Source: Aliishimia ponticola (lineage in GTDB: Bacteria > Pseudomonadota > Alphaproteobacteria > Rhodobacterales > Rhodobacteraceae). From it: a DNA stretch of 64,000 bases. The position numbers and the translations under genes were made by a program. This document shows, one piece after another, positions 8,630-17,347 of the stretch; positions within the stretch are counted from its first letter, which is position 1; every line of letters begins with the position of its first letter. The notes below the pieces were generated by a model. That model saw only the letters and a program-made list of their open reading frames with translations, was not told the origin of the DNA and searched no databases. The stretch covers positions 248,001-312,000 of the forward strand of contig NZ_SRKY01000001.1 of the NCBI RefSeq assembly GCF_004803475.1, read 5' to 3'.

Positions 8630-9870
8630 TTGGAAACCCCCGCGCGTTCGCCCGCCCGGTTGATCTGATCCAAAGCGCCCGGATCGGCGGCAAAGACGCG
8701 GCTGGCCTCGTCGAAAATGGCGCGCGCATCGCCGCTTCGGCCAAGCACGCCAAGCGCCGTGATCAGCCGCGCCCAATCCTGCGGTGCGCCGCCTTCGCTG
8801 GCCAGTCGCTCCGACAGGTTGGAAACCATGCCCTCGATCATTTCCATGCGTTCCTGCGGGCTCATGTCGCCTGCCGCGTCGATATCCTCTTGCGAGGGGC
8901 CGCGCGGCGGGGTGGCGGCGGAGCCGATCTGGGGGATCTCGTAATTGGTCTGCCCGGCGCGCATGGCGATCTCGGCAATCTGCGCCTGAATCGGGCCGAT
9001 CCATGGGGCATCCGGCGGTCCGGCCCGCAACTGGCGATCCCAGATCGTGAAGGCCTGATCGGGGCGACCTGTCTGCGACATCATCAGCCCCCAGTAATAG
9101 CGCGCCGGTCCGTTTGCCGGATCAAGCTGCAAGGCGCGGGCAAGCGCGATTTCCGCCTCGGGCGAGACATAGCCGCCCGCCGCCAGCACCAGCGTATCGG
9201 CCAGGTCAGCGAATTCGCTCGCCGTCACCGCATCGCCGCGCAGATCGAGATAGCGCGCAAGCGCCCGATGCGCGGCGGAATAATTGCCAAGGTTGCGTTC
9301 GGACTGGGCCAGCAACTGAAACCCGCGCGGATCATCCGGGCGTTCGCCGACGACGCTGCGCAGCTGTTCGACAAGCGCCAAGTAGTCGGCGCTTGGCGGC
9401 TCCACCGGGATAGGCAGCATCGCCGGGTCGATCTCTGCCTCGGCGATTTCTTGGCTGGGACGGGTCTTGCGCAGGCTCTCAGCCGCTTCGATCCGGTCTT
9501 TCAGCGCCAGATCGCCATAGCCCGGCGCGCCCAGTTGCGAATAAAGCGCGATCGATCCGGCCAGAACGCCGACGCCCATCAGCGCGCCCCAGACCCAGCC
9601 GGAACCGTCGCCTGCGGAACCGCTTGCCTGCTGCGCGGCCCGGTCTGCCGCCAGAATGCGTCGTCCGATTTCGGCCCGCGTGCGTTCTGCGTCCTCTGCC
9701 TCTACCACGCCGCGCTCCACGTCGCGGTCAAGGCTGGCCAGCTGGTCGCGATAGACCTGCATGTCATAGGCCGCCGCAGGCGCCGCCTGATCGGTCCGCC
9801 GCCGACTCGCCAGTATGAGGATTGCGGCGGACAGCACCGCCATTCCCAGAATGATCACCCAAAAACTCAT
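8626..9870 (-). CDS. ccmI: Cytochrome c biogenesis protein CcmI
   Basis: 414 residues counted from MSFWVIILGMAV at 9870; an in-frame ATG 17 codons earlier is less likely because CcmI begins directly with its first membrane helix. Helix 1 is about residues 3-21; a cytoplasmic coiled-coil loop with the ERGVVEAEDAERTRAEIGRR-type block follows; a second helix is near residue 95; the rest is a periplasmic TPR region that holds apocytochrome c for haem ligation. The other ccm genes (A, B, C, D, G) are 34 kb away, so the pathway is split between two loci. Confidence 0.88.
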   Translation of the reverse strand: MSFWVIILGMAVLSAAILILASRRRTDQAAPAAAYDMQVYRDQLASLDRDVERGVVEAEDAERTRAEIGRRILAADRAAQQASGSAGDGSGWVWGALMGVGVLAGSIALYSQLGAPGYGDLALKDRIEAAESLRKTRPSQEIAEAEIDPAMLPIPVEPPSADYLALVEQLRSVVGERPDDPRGFQLLAQSERNLGNYSAAHRALARYLDLRGDAVTASEFADLADTLVLAAGGYVSPEAEIALARALQLDPANGPARYYWGLMMSQTGRPDQAFTIWDRQLRAGPPDAPWIGPIQAQIAEIAMRAGQTNYEIPQIGSAATPPRGPSQEDIDAAGDMSPQERMEMIEGMVSNLSERLASEGGAPQDWARLITALGVLGRSGDARAIFDEASRVFAADPGALDQINRAGERAGVSN

Positions 9871-9931
9871 GGCATCCGATGTATCTGCCCGCATGGCCCG
9901 AAAAAAGGGCAAATCGTTCAAATCGCCGCCA

Positions 9932-9949
9932 GTCGGAAAACATGTCGCA
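9932..9949 (+). promoter_or_regulatory. Direct repeat upstream of soxB, possible activator site
   Basis: GTCGGA (9932-9937) and GTCGCA (9944-9949) recur 12 bases apart in the 169-base region between divergent ccmI and soxB. Spaced direct half-sites like this are typical of AraC-family activators, which often control sarcosine and glycine betaine catabolism. The link is inference. Confidence 0.25.
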
Positions 9950-10039
9950 ACTGGGTTCTATTGCGGCGGCTTCTCACGGCGGTATTTTGCGAAACTGCGC
10001 GACAAGAACAAAAATCCGAGTGACGGGGATTCGCCTGAC

Positions 10040-11284
10040 ATGAAACGCTATTCCGCCTTTGCCATCGCCCGTGAGGGTTTGCGCCAGCACACCGGCTGGG
10101 AACGCGCCTGGGCCAGCCCAGAGCCGAAATCCTCTTATGATGTGATCATCGTCGGGGCAGGTGGGCATGGTCTGGCGACAGCGTATTATCTGGGCAAGAA
10201 TTTCGGCATCACCAATGTTGCGATCCTTGAAAAGGGCTGGCTGGGTGGCGGCAATACGGGCCGCAACACGACGATCATCCGGTCGAACTACCTGCAGGAC
10301 AGCTCTGCCGCGATCTATGAAAAGGCGCGTTCCCTCTACGAGACGATGAGCCAGGATCTGAACTACAATGTCATGTTCAGCCCGCGCGGCGTGATGATGC
10401 TGGCCCAGACCCAGCACGAAATCCGCGGCTATCAGCGCACCGCCCACGCCAATGCGTTGCAAGGCGTGTCGACCGAATTCATCGGCCCGGAACAGGTCAA
10501 GAAGCTGGTCCCGATCATCAATATCGACGGGCCACGCTACCCGGTCCTGGGCGCGCTGTGGCAGCCGCGCGGCGGCACGGCGCGGCACGATGCGGTGGCG
10601 TGGGGCTATGCGCGGGCCTGTTCGGATATGGGGATGCATGTCATCCAGAAATGCGAAGTGACGGGCATCCGCCGCGAGGGCGACAAGGTCGTTGGCGTCG
10701 ATACCAATCGCGGCGCGATCGATTGCAACAAGCTGGGCGTCGTGGTCGCGGGCCATTCGGGGCAGTTGGCCGATATGGCGGGCTTCCGTCTGCCGCTGGA
10801 ATCCGTGGCGCTGCAAGCGCTGGTGTCCGAGCCGATCAAACCCTGCATGGATGTGGTCGTGATGGCCAACACGGTGCACGGGTATATGTCGCAATCCGAC
10901 AAGGGAGAGATGGTGATCGGCGGCGGCACCGATTCCTTCAACAACTTCACCCAGCGCGGCAGTTTCCACCATATCGAGGAAACCGTCCGCGCACTGGTCG
11001 AAACCTTCCCGATGATCTCGCGCCTCAAGATGCTGCGCCAATGGGGCGGTATCGTGGACGTGACGGGCGACCGGTCGCCGATCCTGTCGAAAACCCCGGT
11101 GGATGGCATGTTCGTCAACTGTGGCTGGGGCACGGGCGGCTTCAAAGCCATCCCCGGCAGCGGCTGGGGCTTTGCCGAACTGATCGCCAAGGGAGACTCC
11201 CCCCTCTGCGATGAATTCTCCATGTTCCGTTTCCGCGAAGGCAAGTTCATCGACGAAAGCGTGGCGGCCGGGGTGGCGCATTAG
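10040..11284 (+). CDS. soxB: Sarcosine oxidase beta subunit
   Basis: 414 residues from the ATG at 10040 (MKRYSAFAIAREG, the usual N-terminus). This subunit of heterotetrameric sarcosine oxidase binds FAD non-covalently (VIIVGAGGHGLATAYY near residue 37) and carries the FMN bound covalently to a histidine. Sarcosine is oxidatively demethylated to glycine, with the methyl group passed to tetrahydrofolate on the alpha subunit. The C-terminal NCGWGTGGFKAIPGSG block is diagnostic. Unlike the common B-D-A-G order, two small membrane-protein genes separate it from soxD. Confidence 0.96.
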   Translation: MKRYSAFAIAREGLRQHTGWERAWASPEPKSSYDVIIVGAGGHGLATAYYLGKNFGITNVAILEKGWLGGGNTGRNTTIIRSNYLQDSSAAIYEKARSLYETMSQDLNYNVMFSPRGVMMLAQTQHEIRGYQRTAHANALQGVSTEFIGPEQVKKLVPIINIDGPRYPVLGALWQPRGGTARHDAVAWGYARACSDMGMHVIQKCEVTGIRREGDKVVGVDTNRGAIDCNKLGVVVAGHSGQLADMAGFRLPLESVALQALVSEPIKPCMDVVVMANTVHGYMSQSDKGEMVIGGGTDSFNNFTQRGSFHHIEETVRALVETFPMISRLKMLRQWGGIVDVTGDRSPILSKTPVDGMFVNCGWGTGGFKAIPGSGWGFAELIAKGDSPLCDEFSMFRFREGKFIDESVAAGVAH

Positions 11285-11286
11285 GG

Positions 11287-11715
11287 ATGGATCAGGAAAA
11301 CATCAAAAAGGCTCATGAGAGCGCGGGTGTGTGGCCGATAGTTGTTCTGACGGTCGTCATTCTTGCTGGTGGCTTGGCGATTTCGATAGCGAGCAATTAC
11401 GATTGGTTTAGTCGTTCTGGAGCCCTGCTTATCGCTGTCTTGATACTACTCTACGGACTAGATCGCAGGAAAAGCGGTGGCGTTGAGAGCGAGATTAAGT
11501 TGGAGCTTTCGGAAGCTTTAGACGAGATGGGTCTGCGGAAACTGAACGACTATCCTTTGACCGGCTCGTTTTCCAACGAATTTCTGCCGAAAATCACCAA
11601 GGCCAGACAGTTTGTGGTTGCGGAATTATTTTCCGGCGCGCTCGCGACTGTTGTTTGGGGGTTCGGCGATTTGGTCGTCGACAAGCTGGTAGGCTGCGGA
11701 CAATGGCAGTGCTGA
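11287..11715 (+). CDS. Small membrane protein of unknown function, WGFGD type (copy 1)
   Basis: 142 residues, starting two bases after the soxB stop. Hydrophobic segments lie at about 15-36, 43-60 and 115-130. The last contains ATVVWGFGD, and the loop after segment 1 has FSRSGALL. The same features recur in the gene at 11840, so the two are distant paralogues: RxGAL after helix 1, DR after helix 2, and ATxxWGFGD near the end. The G+C content is visibly lower than its neighbours (about 50 percent in a sampled 60 bases). No family recognised. Placement inside the sox operon suggests a link to sarcosine or methylamine use, or a recent insertion. Confidence 0.75.
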   Translation: MDQENIKKAHESAGVWPIVVLTVVILAGGLAISIASNYDWFSRSGALLIAVLILLYGLDRRKSGGVESEIKLELSEALDEMGLRKLNDYPLTGSFSNEFLPKITKARQFVVAELFSGALATVVWGFGDLVVDKLVGCGQWQC

Positions 11716-11730
11716 GGGCAGCGACCGAAC

Positions 11731-11795
11731 GCGGGCGGAAGCAAAGCGCCCGCCCGGGGGGGCGGTCGGGCGCTGCCCGGTGGTGCCCACCGGGC
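11731..11795 (+). promoter_or_regulatory. Two strong hairpins between the paired membrane-protein genes
   Basis: Hairpin 1: GCGGGCG 11731-11737 with CGCCCGC 11747-11753, nine-base loop. Hairpin 2: GCCCGGTGG 11775-11783 with CCACCGGGC 11787-11795, three-base loop. Neither has a T run. They fill most of the 124-base gap inside the operon and could stabilise or attenuate the transcript. Confidence 0.4.
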
Positions 11796-11839
11796 GGTCG
11801 AGTAGAGCTTTCCCAGCGTAATGCTTTGGGGCGTAGGGC

Positions 11840-12286
11840 ATGAGCACGGCGCGTTACATCCTCCACCGTTTTGGTGTCGCGATGGCCTATCTGGGGTTGT
11901 CGGCGTGGGCGATTGGCTCTGTGATCGCGTTGGCGAAGATGGATGCCGATATCTTCCACCGCTTCGGCGCGCTTGGTGTGGCGGCTTCGGTCCTGTTCTT
12001 TTCCGACCGGCTGCTGAAAATCGAATTGGGGCGGCAACGCTCTGTCGAACGGTTGCTGCACGAATACGGCGTCGAACTGGCCGCCATGCGCGCGGGCACA
12101 GAGGCGACCAAGATCCCCGAGGAAGGCTATGCCGTCGATTTCCTGACGGAAGAGCGCAACTTCGACCGCCTGCGCCAGGAAGCTGCCCCCTTCAACATGG
12201 CCAACGTGGCCCTGATGAGCGTCGCGACCCTGCAATGGGGGTTTGGCGATATCTTTATGACCCGGCTGATCGAGGCCGCGTCATGA
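11840..12286 (+). CDS. Small membrane protein of unknown function, WGFGD type (copy 2)
   Basis: 148 residues. Two N-terminal hydrophobic segments (about 9-32 and 42-58), a charged middle region, and a C-terminal SVATLQWGFGD segment. It shares FHRFGAL, the DR pair and the WGFGD block with the gene at 11287 but little else. Base composition matches the surrounding operon, unlike copy 1, so this may be the resident copy. It is followed after a short gap by soxD. No function can be assigned. Confidence 0.75.
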   Translation: MSTARYILHRFGVAMAYLGLSAWAIGSVIALAKMDADIFHRFGALGVAASVLFFSDRLLKIELGRQRSVERLLHEYGVELAAMRAGTEATKIPEEGYAVDFLTEERNFDRLRQEAAPFNMANVALMSVATLQWGFGDIFMTRLIEAAS

Positions 12287-12317
12287 CCTGTTCACGATCA
12301 ATACGCGGAGCCGCACC

Positions 12318-12647
12318 ATGCTGATCCTGCACTGTCCATATTGCGGCGTCGATGCCGATGAAACCGAACTGCACGCAGGCGGGGAGGCGCATGTAAAGCG
12401 CTACGGCCCCGGATCGAGCGATGCGGAGTTCGAAAGCTATCTGTTCGTGCGCGAGAACCCCAAGGGCGTGCATTTCGAACGCTGGCGCCATGCCAATGGC
12501 TGCGGCAAGTGGTTCCATGCGGCGCGCTGCACCTCGACGCTTGAGGTATTCGGCACCTACAGCGCCCAAACCACCGAACCGCCGCAAGAGATCAAGGACA
12601 AGATCAGCGCCAAACGGCCTGGCTGGAGCTGGAGGGAATTCGCATGA
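12318..12647 (+). CDS. soxD: Sarcosine oxidase delta subunit
   Basis: 109 residues. The N-terminal LILHCPYCGVDADETEL and the later HANGCGKWFHAARCTSTLEV supply the cysteines and histidines that bind the single zinc of this subunit. It ends with the WSWREFA tail. The last codons overlap the start of soxA as ATGA, so the two are translationally coupled. Confidence 0.95.
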   Translation: MLILHCPYCGVDADETELHAGGEAHVKRYGPGSSDAEFESYLFVRENPKGVHFERWRHANGCGKWFHAARCTSTLEVFGTYSAQTTEPPQEIKDKISAKRPGWSWREFA

Positions 12648-15600
12648 GCACGCGTCTGGCCAAGGGGGGGCGGTTTCTCGACAAGGGCAAGCCGGTCACG
12701 TTCACGTTCAACGGCAAACGTCTCAAGGGCTATGAGGGCGACACGCTGGCCTCTGCGCTGCTGGCCAATGGGCAGGTCATGGTGGGCCGCTCGTTCAAGT
12801 ACCACCGCCCGCGCGGCATCGTCGCCAGCGGCGCGGAAGAGCCGAACGCATTGATGAACCACGGCGCGGGTGGCACGTTCGAGCCGAACCAGCGCGCCAC
12901 CACCACAGAGCTTTATGACGGGCTTCAGGCCGGGTCGCAGAACCACTGGCCCAATCTCGAATTCGATGTGGGCGCGATCAATGCGGGCTTCAGCCGGTTC
13001 CTGACGGCGGGCTTCTATTACAAGATGTTCATTCATCCGCGCCCGCTTTGGAAACATGTGTACGAACCCTTCATCCGCCAATCCGCCGGTCTGGGCAAAG
13101 CGCCCAAGGAGCAGGACGCCGACACCTATGAGCATTTCAACGTCAATGTAGACGTGCTGGTGATCGGTGGCGGCATCGCCGGGTTGCAAGCCGCGCTGGC
13201 GGCCGGGAAATCGGGTGCCAAGGTGCTTGTGATCGAACAGACGGCCCATTGGGGCGGTCGCGCTATGGTTGACGAGCCTTTGGCGGAGGGCCGCATAGGT
13301 GGTGCGCCTGTGGACAAGTTCGTGGAGGAAACCCGCGCCGCGCTTGAGAAAATGCCCAATGTGTCCATGCGGTTGCGCCTGATGGGCGCGGGCGTTTACG
13401 ACCACGGCTATGTGCTGGGCTATGAGCGGCTGACCGATCACGCGCCCACCGCCGCTGGCCCGCGTCACCGCTTGTGGCGTATTCGTGCCAAGCGGATCGT
13501 CACCGCCACCGGCGCGATTGAACGGCCGCTGTCTTTTGCCGGAAACGATGTGCCGGGTGTGATGCTTGCCTCTGCCGTGCGCGACTACGTCGTGAATTTC
13601 GGGGTATCCGTCGGGGATCGCGTTGTTGTCGTCACGAATAACGACAGCGCGTATCTCACTGCAATTGCTATGAAAAAGGCCGGTCTTGAAGTGCCCTGCA
13701 TCTTGGATGCGCGGCCCGAAGGGGGCGGTGCGCTGATGCAGGCGGCGCAGGATCTAGGCATTCCGGTCGAGACCGGCAAAGCCATCGCAAAGGTCAAGGG
13801 CACGCGCCGCGTGACCGGCGTTGCCATCTGTGTGCAGGCGGGCGAAGGCGCTGTCCTGAAAGAGATCGCCTGCGACGCGGTTGCCATGTCCGGCGGCTGG
13901 TCACCGGTCGTTCACCTCTGGTCCCATTGCGGCGGCAAGCTGACCTGGGACACCGGGCACGCGCATTTCCGCCCGGATGTGGACAATCCGCCGCGGGATG
14001 ACGCAGGGGAAGCTTTCGTGATCCCCGTCGGCACCGCGAATGGGGCCATGCATATCGCCCTTGCGCTGGAAGATGCAGAGATGTCGGGCCGCGCGGCTGC
14101 CAAGGCCGCGGGTCACAAGCCCAAGCCGGTCGCGACCCCCGATGTGACCAGCCCGCAAGAGGCGGCGATGGAGCCGGTCTGGCTGATGCCGCAGGGCGCG
14201 CCCTATGAGCTGCGCATGAAGGCATGGCTGGATTTCCAGAACGACGTAAAGGTTTCCGACGTGCAACTGGCGGCGCAGGAAGGTTTCGAAAGCGTCGAAC
14301 ACGCCAAACGCTACACCACGCTGGGCATGGCGACGGATCAAGGGAAACTCAGCAATATCAATGGTCTTGCGATCCTTTCTGATGCGTTGGGTCAGCCGAT
14401 CCCGCAGACCGGCACCACCACCTTCCGTCCGCCTTATACGCCGATCTCCATGGGGGCGATTGCGGGTGAAGCGCGCGGTGCGGTCTTTCAGCCGATCCGC
14501 CGGACGCCGATGCAGGCATGGCACGACGCGCATGGCGCGGATTGGGAACCCGTCGGCCATTGGCGGCGGCCCTACGCCTATCCGCGCAGCAGCGAAAGCG
14601 TGCATGACGCGGTAATGCGCGAGGTAAAGAACACGCGGCAAGCGCTTGGTTTGCTTGATGCTTCGACGTTGGGCAAGATCATCGTCAAAGGCCCCGACGC
14701 GGGCCGGTTCCTCGACATGATGTATACCAACATGATGTCCACGCTGAAGGTCGGCAAATGCCGATATGGCCTGATGTGTTCGGAAAACGGCTTCTTGACC
14801 GATGACGGGGTCGTGGCGCGGATCGATGAGGACACGTGGCTGTGCCACACCACGTCGGGCGGCGCTGACAGCGTGCATGGCCATATGGAAGAGTGGCTCC
14901 AGACCGAATGGTGGGACTGGAAGGTGTATACCGCCAATGTGACCGAACAATACGCGCAGATCGCGGTGGTCGGCCCGAATGCACGCAAGGTGCTGGAAAA
15001 GCTGGGCGGTATGGATGTCTCGAAAGAGGCGCTTGGCTTCATGGAATGGAAGGAAGGCGAGATCGCCGGCATCCCGGCGCGGGCCTTTCGCATCAGTTTC
15101 TCGGGCGAGCTGAGCTATGAGATCGCGGTCCCGGCAAGTCAGGGGCTGGCTTTCTGGGAAGCTCTGATGGAGGCGGGCGCAGAGTTCGGCGCAATGCCTT
15201 ACGGCACCGAGGCGCTGCACATCATGCGGGCCGAAAAGGGGTTCATCATGATCGGCGATGAAACCGACGGAACGGTGATTCCGCAGGATCTGGGCCTGCA
15301 TTGGGCGCTGTCCAAGAAGAAGGACGACTATCTTGGCAAGCGGGCGCAGGAACGCTCGCATATGGCCGATCCGACCCGCTGGAAGCTGGTGGGGCTTGAA
15401 ACCGTCGATGGCGCGGTTCTGCCCGACGGGGCCTATGCCGTGGCCGAGGGCACCAATGCCAATGGCCAGCGCAATGTGCAGGGGCGGGTCACATCGACCT
15501 ATCATTCGCCGACGCTGGATCGCGGCATCGCCATGGGGCTGGTGCTGCATGGGCCGGACCGGATGGGCGAGGTGATCGAGTTCCCCGGCGTCGATGGCAA

Positions 15601-15667
15601 GACCTACAAGGCGAAGATCGTGGACCCGGTCTTCTATGACAAGGACGGGGAGAAGCAGAATGTCTGA
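12644..15667 (+). CDS. soxA: Sarcosine oxidase alpha subunit
   Basis: 1007 residues, normal for the family. Residues 15-105 are the ferredoxin-like Sox N-terminal domain; 170-480 form an NAD-binding two-dinucleotide fold (VLVIGGGIAGLQAAL at 171-185); the C-terminal 400 residues are the folate-binding aminomethyltransferase (GcvT-like) domain that makes 5,10-methylene-tetrahydrofolate. It works in the cytosol with SoxB, SoxD and SoxG. Start overlaps soxD by four bases and the end overlaps soxG by eight. Confidence 0.97.
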   Translation: MSTRLAKGGRFLDKGKPVTFTFNGKRLKGYEGDTLASALLANGQVMVGRSFKYHRPRGIVASGAEEPNALMNHGAGGTFEPNQRATTTELYDGLQAGSQNHWPNLEFDVGAINAGFSRFLTAGFYYKMFIHPRPLWKHVYEPFIRQSAGLGKAPKEQDADTYEHFNVNVDVLVIGGGIAGLQAALAAGKSGAKVLVIEQTAHWGGRAMVDEPLAEGRIGGAPVDKFVEETRAALEKMPNVSMRLRLMGAGVYDHGYVLGYERLTDHAPTAAGPRHRLWRIRAKRIVTATGAIERPLSFAGNDVPGVMLASAVRDYVVNFGVSVGDRVVVVTNNDSAYLTAIAMKKAGLEVPCILDARPEGGGALMQAAQDLGIPVETGKAIAKVKGTRRVTGVAICVQAGEGAVLKEIACDAVAMSGGWSPVVHLWSHCGGKLTWDTGHAHFRPDVDNPPRDDAGEAFVIPVGTANGAMHIALALEDAEMSGRAAAKAAGHKPKPVATPDVTSPQEAAMEPVWLMPQGAPYELRMKAWLDFQNDVKVSDVQLAAQEGFESVEHAKRYTTLGMATDQGKLSNINGLAILSDALGQPIPQTGTTTFRPPYTPISMGAIAGEARGAVFQPIRRTPMQAWHDAHGADWEPVGHWRRPYAYPRSSESVHDAVMREVKNTRQALGLLDASTLGKIIVKGPDAGRFLDMMYTNMMSTLKVGKCRYGLMCSENGFLTDDGVVARIDEDTWLCHTTSGGADSVHGHMEEWLQTEWWDWKVYTANVTEQYAQIAVVGPNARKVLEKLGGMDVSKEALGFMEWKEGEIAGIPARAFRISFSGELSYEIAVPASQGLAFWEALMEAGAEFGAMPYGTEALHIMRAEKGFIMIGDETDGTVIPQDLGLHWALSKKKDDYLGKRAQERSHMADPTRWKLVGLETVDGAVLPDGAYAVAEGTNANGQRNVQGRVTSTYHSPTLDRGIAMGLVLHGPDRMGEVIEFPGVDGKTYKAKIVDPVFYDKDGEKQNV

Positions 15668-16229
15668 ACCGGTAAGCGCACTTGGCGGCGTGACTTGGGC
15701 CGATGGCATAGCGCAGATCGCGGAAATCGGGCCGCAGGGCATGATCACGCTCCGCGGCGATTTCGATGATCCCGAATTCCGGGTGGCCGTGAAGAACGCG
15801 GTAGGGCTGGACATGCCGGGGCAACGCGCCGTGCAGATGTCGGGTGAGAACACGCTGTGCTGGATGTCCCCGGACGAATTGCTGGTGCTGTGCCCCTATG
15901 GCGATGTCGCGGCGATGCTGGCTGCGCTGACCTCAGCGCTGGCAGGGCATCATGCGCTGGCGGTGAATGTGTCGGATGCGCGCGCCGTGTTCCGCGTCAC
16001 CGGCCCCTATGCGCGCGAAATCATGGCCAAGCTGACCCCGGCCGATCTGGCACCGGACGCTTTCAAGACAGGCATGTTCCGCCGCACGCGCATGGCGCAG
16101 GTGCCCGCAGCCTTTTTCCTGCGCGAGACGGACAGCTTCGAAATCGTGTGCTTCCGGTCGGTCGCGCAATATATGTTCGATCTGCTCAAGACAGCCGCCC
16201 AGCCGGGCAGCGAAGTCGGCTATTTCTGA
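15660..16229 (+). CDS. soxG: Sarcosine oxidase gamma subunit
   Basis: 189 residues from the ATG at 15660, eight bases inside the end of soxA; the upstream continuation of the frame is soxA sequence and not used. The chain is GcvT-like and contains the family block LTPADLAPDAFKTGMFRRTRM and the C-terminal FEIVCFRSVAQYMFDLL. SoxG completes the heterotetramer and contacts the folate-binding half of SoxA. Last gene of the sox operon. Confidence 0.93.
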   Translation: MSEPVSALGGVTWADGIAQIAEIGPQGMITLRGDFDDPEFRVAVKNAVGLDMPGQRAVQMSGENTLCWMSPDELLVLCPYGDVAAMLAALTSALAGHHALAVNVSDARAVFRVTGPYAREIMAKLTPADLAPDAFKTGMFRRTRMAQVPAAFFLRETDSFEIVCFRSVAQYMFDLLKTAAQPGSEVGYF

Positions 16230-16295
16230 CCTCTTCCGTCGAACGTCGGGGCGGGGTATAGACGGGTCCGCATTCGAAGGAGGAGTTGCAGTCAC

Positions 16296-16727
16296 ATGCG
16301 TCGGATCGTAACGGTATTGGCCACCATGGCGGCCTTGATGGCCACGCCGGACAGCGTCCGCGCCCAAGAGGCAATCGTGCTGGGCTGCGTGACCTCCAAC
16401 CCGGCCTCCAAGGATTGGGTGCCGAAAGGCGTTCTGATTCAGATCGACCCCTTCGCCCAACGCGCGGCCGTGATCGACGATTTCACGCTTCAGGTCTTTG
16501 ACGGCCCCGCATTTGCCGATGTGACGCGCCCGTCCAAGGACCGCATCCAACTGGACTGGAAGCTGATTGGCATTCGCGACCGCACCGACAAGGTGCAAAA
16601 TGTCCGCTTCAAGATGTCGATCAACCTCAAGCGCGGAACCTTCACCTATAACGGCGTCGGTGAAAGCTATTTCATACTGCCCGGCTCTGCCAATGGCACA
16701 TGCGCGGCCAAGAAGGCCGATAGCTGA
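16296..16727 (+). CDS. Small secreted protein of unknown function (tandem copy 1)
   Basis: 143 residues with a Sec signal peptide (about 1-23, ending VRAQ). Start preceded by a GGAGGAG site. The mature chain has two cysteines (GCVTSN at the start, GTCAAKK at the end), likely a disulfide. Shared features with the next gene: DWVP, VIDxxxL, FxxPxxAxVT and GTCxx, so the two are tandem paralogues. No domain recognised; the pattern suggests a small beta-rich periplasmic protein. Confidence 0.75.
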   Translation: MRRIVTVLATMAALMATPDSVRAQEAIVLGCVTSNPASKDWVPKGVLIQIDPFAQRAAVIDDFTLQVFDGPAFADVTRPSKDRIQLDWKLIGIRDRTDKVQNVRFKMSINLKRGTFTYNGVGESYFILPGSANGTCAAKKADS

Positions 16728-16794
16728 CATCCGCAGCCCGCGCCGAAATCGCGTTAATATTCAGCTATTCTGCAATTACTTAGCCGGAGGCCTC

Positions 16795-17229
16795 ACGCGT
16801 ATTCTCAGTCTTGTTCTGGCCTTATCGCTTGGTGCTGCGGGCGCGGCGACCGCGCAGCAGAAGGGCACCTTTTACGAGTGCGCGATCACCAAACGCCAGA
16901 AAAACGTGGATTGGGTGCCACCGCTGATCGGTCTGGTATATCAGCCTGATGGGCAGGTGCTGGTGATCGACGCCGTCATTTTGCATTTCAACGAGGCACC
17001 GGTTCAGGCCAAGGTCACGAAACGGGGCGCGCAAGATGTGCTGCGCTGGTCCGTAACAGGGATCGACAGCGCCAGGTCCCGTTTCCGTTTCCAATATGGC
17101 GCGCGCTTCAGCCCGAAGACCGGGACCATTTCGGTGACGGCGCGCCCGGTCGGCCCACCACAAAGCTGGAAGGGCAGCGGCACCTGCAAGGTCCGGACCG
17201 ATGTGCCCAGGCAGTTCCGCCGTCCTTGA
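16795..17229 (+). CDS. Small secreted protein of unknown function (tandem copy 2), non-ATG start
   Basis: 144 residues if started at ACG 16795. There is no ATG, GTG or TTG at the expected place. Aligning it with copy 1 puts ACG exactly where copy 1 has ATG, one base different, and GGAGG lies four bases upstream (16786-16790). ATT at 16801 is the other candidate. The signal peptide (TRILSLVLALSLGAAGAATAQ) and the conserved Cys pair (ECAITK, GTCKVR) are intact and the frame is open, so the coding part looks selected. It either uses a rare start or has lost its start codon recently. The only in-frame ATGs upstream lie inside copy 1. Confidence 0.65.
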   Translation, partial: TRILSLVLALSLGAAGAATAQQKGTFYECAITKRQKNVDWVPPLIGLVYQPDGQVLVIDAVILHFNEAPVQAKVTKRGAQDVLRWSVTGIDSARSRFRFQYGARFSPKTGTISVTARPVGPPQSWKGSGTCKVRTDVPRQFRRP

Positions 17230-17347
17230 CAGCACCAGACGGGCAGGGCTGCGAGAACCCTGTGCACAATCGCAGCCTTGACCTTGCAGCCACAAGACCA
17301 ATCTGTCACCAAGACGCCAATGACGACGCTGACAGGAGGGCCGCAAA

